Assembly: GCA_022419385.1 (NCBI GenBank)
Contig: JAJUBI010000006.1
Coordinates: forward strand, 868,001-932,000
Reading direction: 5' to 3'
From: Paraconiothyrium sp. Pb-2020
Taxonomy: Eukaryota > Ascomycota > Dothideomycetes > Pleosporales > Didymosphaeriaceae
Length of the DNA: 64,000 nucleotides
The notes beneath the pieces were generated by a model. It made no database searches, was not told the DNA's origin, and saw only the letters and a list, made by a program, of their open reading frames with translations. Made by a program: the position numbers and the translations under genes. Numbering within the stretch: position 1 is the stretch's first letter; every line of letters starts with the position of its first letter. Shown in pieces: positions 22,875-34,234 of this stretch.

Positions 22875-25800
22875 ATGGCCTCTCCCCCAGGCTCGCCGCC
22901 AGGCGCAATACAACGACCCATGAGCGCCATGATCCGCTCGAACCGCTCCAGCAGCAGGATGAGCATGAGCAGCAAGCAGGGCGGCTCGCGGGCGTCGGAC
23001 GACGATTCCAGGACTGCTGTCAAAGTTGGTACGTTCGCACAGGACGCTCGTGGGTTTCCCGCAATACACAGAGAAGCTAACAGCATTCCAATGCAGCGGT
23101 TCGCGTACGCCCGCCGCTGAAGAATGGCGACCCGGGCTTCGAGCTCGTCCCGCAGCGCTTCCAGGTCTCCCGCGTCGAAGTCACCTCAGCCCAGCAGATC
23201 GCCGTCGACGCTCCCAACGGCCGCAAGCTGTTCGTCTTCGATCGCGTATTCGGCGAGGAAATTGACCAGGAGGGCGTGTTTGACTATGTTCAAGACAGCG
23301 TCACTTCCTTCGTCGAGGGCTACAATGTTTCCATACTCGCATACGGCCAATCCGGGGCCGGAAAGTCCTTCACCATGGGTACGACTGGCCCCGAGGACCA
23401 GGCGAAGCCTGAGGTAAAGGGCATAATCCCCCGCGCTGCCGCCGTGCTGTTTGAACAGCTCGAGGGGCCCAATCCTGCGCGCGGCTCGGGCATACGAGCA
23501 CCGTCGCGTTTGTCTGGACTCGGTACTGCGCAGAGCATGCACAGCAAATCGTCAGCGAACAAGAACTGGCAGTTGAAGGCGACCTATGTAGAGGTATGCC
23601 CGCTCATATCCCTCTAAAAACCGCACTTCTAACTCGAGCAGATCTATAACGAGCAGCTTCGCGATCTCCTCATACCAGAGGAGACCCCCGCACACGAGCG
23701 TCAACAGGTTGTGATCCGCGAAGACACCAAGGGTCGCATTCTCCTGACCGGCCTTACACAAGTTTCAATCAACACTGTAGAAGATCTGCTCAACGCCCTC
23801 AACTTTGGCTCTTCCATTCGTCAGACGGACGCCACCAACGTGAACGCCCAGTCCTCCCGCTCACACGCGGTCTTTAGCTTGAACCTCGTCCAAAAGAAGA
23901 CATCAACAGGAACGACACCTCTCACTAAGCGCGAGAAGCGAATGTCCGTACCTATCGAGGCCATGTCCGGCAGTAAGAGCGAGAACTGGGTCACAGTCGA
24001 CAGCAAGCTCCATTTCGTTGATCTGGCGGGAAGCGAAAGGCTAAAGAACACCCAGGCCCAAGGAGAGCGAGCTAGAGAAGGTATCTCGATCAACGCTGGA
24101 CTTGCAAGTCTAGGAAAGGTCATTTCTCAGCTTTCATCACGATCACACGGCGCCCACGTTTCTTATCGGGATTCCAAATTGACCCGCCTGCTACAGGACT
24201 CGCTCGGTGGAAACGCCATCACCTACATGATTGCCTGTGTCAATCCTGCTCAGTTCCACCTGAGCGAGACCTTGAACACAGTGCAGTACGCGCAACGCGC
24301 TCGCGCTATTCAGATCAAACCCCAGATCCAGCAAGTGAACGATGATAGCGACAAGCAGGCCGCCATCGATCGATTACGAGCTGAAGTGCAATTTCTGCGC
24401 GATCAAATCAGGCTGTCTGAACGAGCAGATAGGAGGAAGACGAACCCCCAGGAGTGGACTGAACGCCAGAATGAACGTGAGATTGAACTCAACAACCATG
24501 TGCTTGACCTTCAGGAGAATTACAATGCGTTGAGCGCTCGTCATGCGAAATTGATCACAGAGCTGACCAAAGCCCGCGATCATGGAGAGGAGGAGACGCC
24601 CTTGCTCAGGGACACGGTTGGGGATGCAGCTCTGGAGCGATTGAAACGATCAAACGAATTCCGTGACACCGTTGAAAGTGTGGTGATGGAATATGAACAG
24701 ACTATTCAGAGTCTGGAAGCATCTCTCACCACGACCCGATCGTCGTTGGCCAGCAATGAAAGCGAATTACTCGAAAAAGAGGCCAGGATCTCGATTCTCG
24801 AACAACAGACACAGTCATTACAGGCGCGTATCCAGAAGGCCGTGGATCGTGAAGCAAGCAACGAAGAGTACGTCAAGACTCTTGAGGCTCAAGTCGACAA
24901 CAGCACTTCTGGCATCGAAAAGAACGATACCGTAATTACAGAATTGCGAGAGAAGCTGCAAAAGGCCCGCGAAAATGAAACCAGCTGCGAGGATTATATT
25001 TCGACCTTGGAGGAACGTCTCGCTGAGAATGAGCAAGAGGTGGACTTGATGCAGCGTGAGATAGAGCGATTGAAGCACGTAGTCGAACGACAACGAAGTA
25101 TTGGCAAGCTCGACAATCTCCTGTATGAGCTGGACAGCATCCGTCAAACAGATGCAAAGGGCGAAGAGCCGCTTGTCAATGGCCACTCCAAGACTCCTAG
25201 CGACCCGTTCATCGAGAAACGCTCGTCGCAGACGGCCAACCGCCAGCTTAACAATACCGACGCCATTGCGGAAGAGGACGAGATCGAGCGGCCTTCCACA
25301 GGCGGTGCTGCTCCCCCTGCTGTCGATAAGGTCGAAGACCAGGAGGACAGTCAGACGCCCACGATCTCCACCAACCTCAAACCTGAAGATGATGTGGAGC
25401 CCCCGCAGAGTCCTGCACAGTCTCGCTACGTGGAGGATAAACTTGAAACAGTCACGCGTGAATTACTGGACCTTCGCGTGGAGCATGAAGACTACGTCCA
25501 AGACTACGAGCGGCTCGACAGCAAGTACCAGAAAGCCCTGGCTACGATAGCGTCGCTGCAAGACGTTGTGGAGGAGGCTCGCCACCGACGACCATCGCTA
25601 GCGGGGTCTTCGCGACCCACATCTTTTTTAGCGGACGCGGGTCTGAAGGTAGAGGATGGACATCTCTCATCGTCGCGTACCTTGTCAGCGGAATTATCTT
25701 TAGCGGAATCTGGCAATATATCCACTCCCGACGAGAACACGGAAGCAGCGGCGGAGGACCCTGAGATCGAAGCCCCAGAACTCAAGTCCGATTCAGCAAA

Positions 25801-28216
25801 TGATTTGACAGCACAGACAGAGTCGGACATCTTGCGAGAGCTAGAGAATCTAAGAATACTACATGCTGAAAAGGAGGAACGAATGATGGAGCTGAACCAA
25901 CAATTCACCAATCTGCATGAGCAGCACCAGGACACCCTGGACTATGTGGAAGAGCTCAAGTCGGAGGTGACCAAGGCTCAGATGGTACGCCCGAGCTCGC
26001 CAAACGCTCAAATCATCCGCCGCAAGTCCAGCCAGAATGTCATCGCGAATGACCGCTCGACCCGTGCGTTCGCTTCGCTTCGAAACATTGCCTTGGAGAA
26101 TTTCGAGGAGGAGCCAGACACCATCCAGAACTTCGAGTTGAACTTGAATGCTATAATGAGTGAGCTGCATACACGAACAGAGAAGGTCCAAGAGTTGGAA
26201 GCCGAGGTAGGCTCTGTGAAGAAGGACATGGAGGATAAGATTAGACTCATCAACGGTCTTGCTAAGGAACGGTCCAGTCTGCAGGCTTCGTCCCCTCTCG
26301 ATATCTCCGTCGTCGCGACGATGCAGGAGCAGCTCAAGCACAGCGAGGAACAGGTGCAAGAGCTGAAGGATTTGCATTCGCAGCGAGAGCAGGAGCTGCT
26401 AGCACAGATAGCAAGCCTCAAAGCATCCGTGGCGGACGCGGATAATCTCGACGAGCCGCTTTCCCCACGACAAGCCCCCCCACAGCAAGCGTCCATGGCA
26501 GAGTCTCTGGCAGCAGAGGATGATGGAACACATCATGCGCAAATCGCCAAGCTTCAGGGTGATTTGACCCAATTGCAGTCCAAATACGAGCAGAATCAGA
26601 TGCAAAGCGCACGGGAGGTGCAGGCTGCATTGAAGAAGCTTGAGGACGACCACGCGACTCGCATCGCCGAGCTTGAGCAGTCTCACGGCGCAAATGCCGA
26701 GGCACAGCTCCAACAGGAGAAGTCTAAGCACGCCGAACTTGTTGCGGCCCTCCAAACCCAGGTAGACGAGCACAGAACCACCGCTTCTAATCATGCCGCC
26801 CGCATTGCTGAACTCGAAGAGCTGCACGCCAAGATCCTCCATCAGGTTGAAGAGGACGCGGAGGCATCCGAACTCAAGCAGAAGGAGCTGGATACTCACA
26901 AATCTCTTGTATCTAATCTCGAGAAGCAGATCGAGCAACACAAAGCAGCTGTCGAGTTCCACGAGCAGAGCCTGGAGACGCTCAAGCAATCGCACACTAA
27001 TGAGCTAGACAAACTGGCCGCTGAGCTCACCGCCCAACAGACGTCGTCACAGACGCTTCAGGCGGACCTCACGAAAGCTAAGGCTGACATGGAGACCCTG
27101 CTTTCGGGGGTCTCTTCCGCTTTGGATGGCGAGACAGACATGTCACAAATCCATTCGAAGATTCGGGGCTTAGTCGACGATCGCATGTCACTGACTGCCA
27201 AGATGGATGAAGCTCTCAGCGAGCTTGAGACACATCGAAAAGAGCTTTCGGAAGCGAATGATACTGTTGAGCGTCTGAAGAACGAGAGCGCCCAATTGAC
27301 CGAGTCAAATGAGAAGCTCAAGGGCACGGTCAAGGAACTCGAAGCAATCAATGCAGACGTGCTGAAAAAATATCAGCAGATCAGCGATAAGGAGAGGAAG
27401 AGCTCCCGATTGGTGCAAGAGTTGGAAGAACAGCTCAATGCGAACTTCGACCAACACGCTGCGGCTACCAACCGCTTGTCCGCTCTCCAGACCGAGCGCA
27501 GCCGTGAATTGCAAGACGCAATTGACCGCAAGGACCAGCTTGAACGGGACTTGGAACAGTCTCGCATCCAGATTGCGCTTCTCGAGGTATGCGAAGCAGT
27601 TGTGTGTGCCTTGTCGACATGCTAACATGAGTAGTCTCAACTTACGGATGCGAAACGCGTCTCTCATCGCGAGTCCATCGACCCTCGCGAGAACTTGCAA
27701 CGGTCAAACTCCAATAACTCTAACATCCGCACGAGCACGAATCACACTTCGTTGCCCTCACCGCCACCGGCAATTCCTCTGCCGCCGCTTCCAGGGAGCC
27801 CTCCGCCACAGGCCAACGGTGCTTCGCCCCCTGCCTCCCGCCATCAGAGTAAGGATATTGCGCAGGCGCAGCTCGTCGAGGATCAGGAGGCACGCATCCG
27901 CACGATTGAGAAGCACCTTTTCGCCGAGAAGCAGCTCACTGCTACCTTGGAGGACGCTCTGACTGACCTGGAGACATCAAGCCAAAAGACAAAAGACGAG
28001 GTTGGCAATTGGAAGAAGAAGTGTGCTAGCCTCGAGCAAGAGCTTGACTCTTTGAGGAAGGAGCGCAGCATGGCGCGCCACTCTCTCCAGGCCGTTGAGG
28101 AAGAGCGCAACGCACGTCTACGCGTGGAAGCTGAACGTGCGCACCTCGAAGCCCGCATGGCTGCCCTCAACAATAGCCAGAAGAAAAAGAAGAAGGGCGG
28201 ACTCAACTGCTTCTAA
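22875..28216 (+). CDS. N-terminal-motor kinesin, kinesin-4-like
   Basis: Predicted 1725-aa motor from four exons: 22875-23028, 23097-23593, 23642-27586 and 27635-28216. Introns are 48-68 nt. After a Ser-rich N-terminus the first splice junction completes the kinesin start TAVKVAVRVRPPLK. Motor landmarks: P-loop GQSGAGKSFTMG (about residue 134), switch I NAQSSRSHAVF, switch II DLAGSERLKNT, and the microtubule-binding YRDSKLTRLLQDSLGGNA. The neck (ARAIQIKPQIQQVNDDSDKQ) and the long discontinuous coiled coil (about residues 480-1530) suit a kinesin-4 (KIF4/KIF21) relationship better than kinesin-1, but class needs a tree. A proline-rich break (SLPSPPPAIPLPPLPGSPP) precedes a last coiled coil. 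The protein ends in a polybasic run followed by GGLNCF. The motor loop after GIIPRAA is extended by about 30 residues of Gly/Ser-rich sequence. Confidence 0.93.
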
Positions 28217-29386
28217 GTCCTCCTGGGCTCCGGATCGCTTCAGCTCTACACAAAACTGCTTGAACGATTGCTCGATCAATCGCTTGATACCCACCTGCCC
28301 TTCGGTGTACAACTTGCACATATACGACGTATCTGCTTTTACCGGCGCCTTTGGGAAGGAAAGCTACATACCCCGATACACCACTTCCTCATCATTGACA
28401 TCTTTCTTCCTACCATTCTTCTTCTACTTTACTTTACCACCACATTACCTTCGCTTTCCTTTCTCGACATGTGTTTATGATTTGCGACGCCCTAGGGGGT
28501 ACAACGTAACCTACCCCACTTTTTGCACTGCATATAGGACGCAGCCTCACGGCAGTCAGGTGGATTAACTTCTCTTTGCACTTGTTTGTCTTGACTTTTC
28601 GCGTACCTGCACCATACCCCCAATACTTCGATTCGATGTTCTTTAGTGTGTGAGATTAGATAATGCATGTCCCATGGGCCGTGGGCGGATGTTTATAGTA
28701 ATGTATGTGTGTACGCATGGAGGAAAGTAGGGTTTTTCTGTGGTGCTTCTTGTGTATGAATTCGTATTGGTGAGGAGGTTGGAGGAAGGAGGTAGCTTGT
28801 TAATTACACACACCCAATTTTCTGATCTCTGCAGTCAACCTCTGCTCCGTTGCCGACACGTCACTAAAACCTTTCAGTTCTGGGTGGGTCATGTTCGAAT
28901 CCGACTTGCTTAGGTGCAAGTCACCAACCTTACATCCGCAGTTCGGTAATACTAGGAGATACTGATCGACATGTCCGTATTCTTCACATTCACATGCTTG
29001 TTGGGGCTTGTCTCGAGCCAACTATCAGCGCTGTCTGCGTGGAGCATCGGACGATCGGACGGTCGTGTTTCCAATTACGGCCTTTCATTCCCAATATTGT
29101 GGTCCTCGAAATACGAAACACGACAGTGGTACCACTTGACGTTACCCCGCTTCGAGCGTATACGTCTACCCACATGGTCTACACGAAAAGCAGAGGCGTT
29201 CATTCGCCAAGACAGGGATAGATATGCATTGCAATATGTGTAACCTGCCCCAGGTGTGGAGATTCCGTGGAGATTCCGGATAACGCACTGGAAAGAAAAT
29301 GCCTCGTCATCTATCGCTAAGTTTACATAAGTGAGGGTCGACAGCCTCGTTGAAATTGCTGAGCAGAGGCCAGTCCTGATCTCGAA
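28217..29386. other. Intergenic, nothing identified
   Basis: Kinesin 3' flank and P450 promoter. Short open frames only. TTCGAATCC near 28893 looks like a tRNA T-loop but has no accompanying stems. Confidence 0.5.
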
Positions 29387-31051
29387 ATGGCGTCATTGGC
29401 ATTGGTGTCACCATCGGTCATCGCACTTGCCTGTCTTCTCACGGTCAGTCTGTCTTGCCCATCTCTTCACCATGAACACTCACAATGGAAATAGATCACC
29501 GTATCCATAGCATACCGCATTATCTACAATGTCTATTTCCATCCACTGCGCTCCTATCCCGGTCCCTTCTGGGCAAAGGCCACCATCCTTTGGTACCTCT
29601 ATCACATTTTCCATGCCGACAATCACAAGGCTGTCCACAAGCTTCACCTCAAATACGGTCCTGTAGTCCGCGTTGCACCCAACGAGATACTTTACACCAG
29701 CCCGAACATTTGGAAACCCATCTTTGGCCACAAGGTCAATGGTCCAGAGAACATCAAAGACCCCGCTCAAAACATGAAGGTCATACAGGGCTCGGGACGT
29801 GCTAACATGTTGATGGCGCCGCGTGAGGAACACGGGAAGATGAGGAGGCTTCTTTCGCACTCATTTTCGGATAAGGCCCTGAAGGAGCAGGAACCTGTGT
29901 TTACGTACTATGTTGACCTTTTGATGGAGAAGCTGCACGATGCTTGCGTCGAGCCCGTTGATATTGTGAAGTGGTTCAACGTATGTTATCGCTACATATC
30001 ACTAAGTTACGAATTTCCAAACTGACAGGGTCACAGTTCACCACCTTCGACATAATCGGGCACCTCGTCTTTGCCGAACCTTTTGACTGCCTCTCAAGCA
30101 CAGAGTACCAATTCTGGGTCGCCTTCTTCTTCGACACCGTCAAAGCCATCTCGTGGTCCCGTGGCTTGAACCGTCTTTCCCCGAGCATCGTCCCAGCACT
30201 GATGCGCCTGCTCCCCAAGCGCCTTACCAGTAAAAGTCAAGTGCATTTCGAGCTATCGAAGGAGAAGCTCGCGCGACGACGTCAACGCCATCTCGACTAT
30301 ACCGATTTCCTCAGCGGCTGGATCTCAGCAGAGGAAAAAGGTATCATCGACGCGGAAGATCTCGAGCTCAATGTTCCGCTTCTGATCGGGGCGGGAAGCG
30401 AGACGACAGCGACGCTACTGTCAGGTGCTACTTACTTCATCGGTAAGGACCCTCGCGTCTACCGTATCCTCGTTGAGGAGATCCGGTCAAACTTCCAGAC
30501 CAAGGAGGAAATCAGAATCGACCGCCTAGGGGAGCTCAAGTACCTTGCTGCCGTCCTCGACGAAGCGCTGCGCCTGTATCCTCCCACACCAACGAACCGT
30601 TCGAGACTCCTCCCGCCGCAGGGCGCGACCATCGAAGGCGAATATGTCCCGGGTAATACTTTGGTGGGCATCAACTTCTACGCTGCTTTTCGCTCCGAGT
30701 CGAATTTCCATCGAGGCGAGGAGTTTGTGCCGGAACGATTCTTGCACGATGAGCGCGCGGATGGTGAATGGAGCCGTGATAAAAGGGATGTGTTACAGCC
30801 TTTCTCGTATGGGCCGAGGAATTGCATTGGGCGGCAGTAAGTTTCACTCTGTGATGGTGGTGCGGAAGAACATGTGCTGAATTTTGGACAGTCTCGCGCT
30901 GGTAGAAATGCGCTTGATAATGGCGCGGCTACTCTTCGAATTTGACATTGAGATTCTGCCTGAGGCTGACGGCTGGCTTGATCAGAAGTCTTACGCGGTA
31001 TGGGAGAAACCGCCACAGATGGTGAGGCTGCGGCCTATTGTGAGGGCGTGA
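29387..31051 (+). CDS. Cytochrome P450 monooxygenase
   Basis: Microsomal P450 of 500 aa from four exons: 29387-29443, 29495-29980, 30037-30836 and 30892-31051. The N-terminus is a membrane anchor that continues across the first splice site (ALVSPSVIALACLL, then ITVSIAYRII). It is followed by the fungal hinge YFHPLRSYPGPFW. Diagnostic motifs are complete: I-helix GAGSETTATLL, K-helix EALR, PERF as VPERF, and the haem loop FSYGPRNCIGR with Cys444 as the thiolate ligand. The last intron interrupts just after the haem loop and the fourth exon gives LALVEMRLIMARLLFEFD. Overall pattern resembles the CYP65 (TRI11-like) group, many of whose members work in secondary metabolism, but there is no biosynthetic cluster around it, so the substrate is unknown. 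The acceptor of intron 2 is taken at 30036 because only that keeps FTTFDIIG in frame. Confidence 0.93.
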
Positions 31052-31655
31052 TTAACACTTATGATTGATGGAAATGATGGGATTGGTCGGTCTTGAAGTG
31101 TGGGTTCCCATTTGGGCGTGTTGCAGGTTTTGTCTGGGAGTGGTATGCGTGCGCTTGAGGCTAAGATGTAATGTATCTAGGCGTTATGGTATGAGTTTTC
31201 ACGAGGAATTAAGCTTCACGATCTGACAAGGACGCAGGCGCAAAGCTAAGAGTTAGTGTTCACATGGTAGTTGAGCTGGCCGACGGTGAGTGAGCGGAGG
31301 TGAATGGAATGCAATCGACTGGAACGTGAGTTGAACAGTATGAGGTAGACAAGAACGCAAGCTGGGCAAAAAAAAAATGAGTCATCACCGTGTGCTAAAG
31401 AGTAGTCACGTTGTCCGTCGGTCAAAACGATGCCTCGTCTTCACGACATATCAGCCTCTTCCAAGTCATACCCGGCAGTCACAAACGCGCCCAAATCCAC
31501 CTTCACTAGGCATCTGCCCTCTCACGTGCCAACCGATCCAATCATATCTCTTCCCACATTTTCATGTCGTTCTACTGTCGTCACCGCCTACTGTACCCAG
31601 GCAGCACCACTCACGTGACCGTTCTAGCGCGGGTCAGTGCTCACTTCTGAGCGTC

Positions 31656-31663
31656 TATATAAA
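31656..31663 (+). promoter_or_regulatory. TATATAAA core promoter element
   Basis: A perfect TATATAAA followed by a pyrimidine-rich run (CCTCCCTCGTCCTCCC), the arrangement typical of fungal core promoters. No gene with recognisable product follows on the plus strand. Confidence 0.45.
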
Positions 31664-31857
31664 CCCGCCCTCCCTCGTCCTCCCTCCTGCTCTCTAGCTC
31701 TCTTTGCCATACGGCTTAGATCAAGTGTAGTATCTGTTCTTTTTAGTTTAATCGCTGAAACGGGTTTACGGACCCATTCAAGATTATTCTTATTTTTCAT
31801 CACCTGGCCTCCTCTCCCTGGGCTTGTTCATAGTTGAGGTCACAGTGACGCCAGTAT

Positions 31858-32106
31858 TTGCACTACTTCTGGCTGTCGCGAACATCTTGCTTCTTCATCG
31901 GGTTGCTTGGCTGTGCTGGGCGCTTGAGGAAGATGGAACTGGCCTTGTCCGGTAGCGCACGCGTTGTCGTTGTTATTGAGGTTGCGGGCGTCTGTCCGTG
32001 CTATCCAGAGGTGGTGCATTCCATTGTTGCACTATCTCTGGCTGATGCGAAGCTTTTTTCCATCGACCTGCGCACCGTTGCTGTACGCTCGAGGAAGAAC
32101 TCGCTA
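31858..32106. repeat. Diverged direct repeat, about 80 bp, two units
   Basis: Unit one starts at 31858 and unit two at 32027, 169 bp apart. Both open with TTGCACTA, share TCTGGCTG and GCGAA, and end with a CGCTYGAGGAAGA block. Spacing is similar, with small indels. Both units lie in open plus-strand frames, but the translations have no known domain. Aligned by eye only. Confidence 0.4.
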
Positions 32107-32293
32107 CCCTTCACATATGTGGGTCGCTTTACTCGGATGTAGCCTTCACCGAATAGTTCATGCAAGGTTACGCCAGAGAATACGTGCAAGTAATGTTGGA
32201 GCTTTAGTGACCGCCCCATCGCTGCTACGGGTATGTTGGTGATTTGCTACCATCTACTTTCGAACGGCACAAAACTCTGTACAAATGCACTGA

Positions 32294-33951
32294 TCAGGCC
32301 ATTCTCTGCATCATTCCCTCGTGACGTATTTGACATAGTGATGCCGAATCGACAACTCCATCCGGCAAGCGCAGATGATGCATTGCATCGCCATGGGACC
32401 TGATATCCACGTCGCGTAATGCTTCCTTCTCCAGCCGTAGGCAGCAGGGACCAGGAGCAACCTTCTTCCAGGACTCGACAACATCATCGCTGAGCTCAAC
32501 ATCCCATGTACCACGCCATGTAAGTGTAGCCATTGCACTTGTAGTGTGTCGCTGATAGAGTACCGCACAGGCTTGTCCCGGTTCACTGTTCCAGAGCACC
32601 ATGGTTTTGAGCTGCGGCATCTTCAGCACAACCGAACTGGCGTTTCGCAACAGTGTATAAACATCTTGATGAGGAGCTGTCCGGGCCAATGTGGATGATG
32701 TGAGTGTCAGCGACTGCAGGAGGTTCCAGGTACATGGCAGCCGCTGGCATGAGGTGAAAAAGTGCTGGGCGTCGATCATGTATGAAATAGAAAGGCGCTC
32801 CAGGTGGTGACTTTTGGCAGCAAACGCTTTGGCTAGCGCGAGATCTACAGCTGAGGTGATTTCGATATCTCGGCCTAAATCTGGCGTAGCGCTATTCAGT
32901 GCCAGTGCAAGTTGGTTGTTGAAGTCCTTGAAAATAGATACTCTTTTGACGTGTTTTGGAACACTGTGCTGGACTAAAGAGGCTAGCTCTATGAAAATGT
33001 CAGAAGGAAATTGATTACATGTTTGATATAGGTGGCGGGGTGGGGTGGGCGTTCGTAGGTTTTACAACAAATATCTAACACAAAACAATCTCAACAAAAC
33101 AGAGATAAATCACCTCTACTTGTATAAACACAAAAGCGTATAACAAAATATTACATAGAGTTAAACGTACCATATGCACATGCAGTCTGGCCGTAGTGCC
33201 GACGGACACGCCACAGCTCGTAGACTATACTTTCTAGCCGAGGGAGTCTCTCCCACAAGGCCTCTAGTACTTCGGGAAAAAGCTCATGTCGAAGTTGTCG
33301 ACGTATGCAGAAGCCTGTAATGGCATGAACGACAGGGACATTTTGTGGGACGTTGCTGCAGAGCGGAGAGAAGAGGCGCATAATAGCGGGCGGTTCAGGA
33401 GTCTTAACCTGCTGGCCATCAACCCAGCCATGCTTTGGGTCGTGCCATCTGATAGCTTTCTCCTGGTGGGTCCAGTCTTTTGTGTCTTCATGTCCGGGTC
33501 CAAAACAATAGTTCTTGAACCAATGTTGTGAGTCACTCGGTGAAGAAGCGTTCAGCTCGAGTATTAGCCGACCTGTAGGCTGCCAGGTACTCAGGATAGA
33601 AAAGAGCTTTATGATAGCCCTCCTAAAAATCGCAGACCTACGAGTGGACATGGAGGCGCTTTGTTCACAAGTGCGACAGGCGTATCGAGGAAGGTCGATA
33701 TTGAGGCAGATGTGCTGGACAAGAGGCCTTTGTCGGATAACGAGGGTTTCGAGTTCGTCTAGACAGGATGGCTGCAATGCTAGTTGGGAGAAATTCTTGG
33801 ATTCAAGAATGGCCTGCCATTCTTTGCAAACGGCTGCGCACTGAGCCCAGCCACGATGTTTCTGGCCTGAGATTTCGTCGAGAATCAAAAGACGGATATC
33901 TGCAGGCAACGAGTGCCAGGTAAAGGCGACGTGATCGTGTCTCTTGGTCAT
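32294..33951 (-). CDS. F-box-like protein, DUF6546-type
   Basis: Predicted 491 aa from two exons, 33951-33171 and 32988-32294. The 182-nt intron has donor GTACGT and acceptor TTTTCATAG, and the phase matches (g|ag). Without splicing, the first exon would end eight codons later at a TAA. The N-terminus (TWHSLPADIRLLILDEI, WAQCAAVCKEWQAILE) is F-box-like. The middle holds the pattern of a large fungal family: an RHYGQTACAYE, HVKRVSIFKDFN, LAKAFAAKSHHLERLSISYMIDAQHFF, LQSLTLTSSTL series, ending with MPQLKTMVLWNSEPGQACAVL. I match this from memory to fungal DUF6546 proteins. F-box proteins usually recruit substrates to SCF ubiquitin ligases; whether this one binds Skp1 is not shown. Such genes are often multicopy and fast-evolving in filamentous fungi. 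Confidence 0.8.
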
Positions 33952-34234
33952 TTTTGAGATATTGTGAGCGCGAGGATGTGGGGGAGTGAAAAAAAGGGGT
34001 GATGAGGTTCCCTGAGTTCGCGTTGAGCTCTCACGTGTGAGCTTTTCGCGTTCCCATGGTTCTCCTACTACCTAGCGGCCTAACACTTCAAATCATACAT
34101 TTACCAATGGCCACTGCGCGGAGGCAACACCAATATACGCGACACGAAGAAGATTGCTAGCTATTACGAATACATAGACCGCATATCGAAACTGTATCCA
34201 TGCTTGCTGTTCTGCTTAGGGTTCTCGCCATTTT

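Larger units (their letters stand above)
31052..32293. other. Intergenic with TATA element and short repeat
   Basis: No supported protein gene. It contains a poly-A tract (around 31370), CACGTG-like sites at 31525-31530 and 31612-31618, a TATA element at 31656 and a diverged direct repeat at 31.86/32.03 kb. A plus-strand non-coding or small-protein transcript is possible but not demonstrated. Confidence 0.4.

Noticed and set aside
28205..28216. CaaX prenylation box at the kinesin end
   Set aside because: The Cys is second from the C-terminus (NCF), not fourth, so the standard motif is absent.
28880..28905. tRNA-like TTCGAATCC
   Set aside because: No matching T-stem, anticodon arm or acceptor stem nearby.
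33990..34040. Box C-like GTGATGA with CTGA 6 nt later
   Set aside because: Spacing too short for a guide and no terminal stem.
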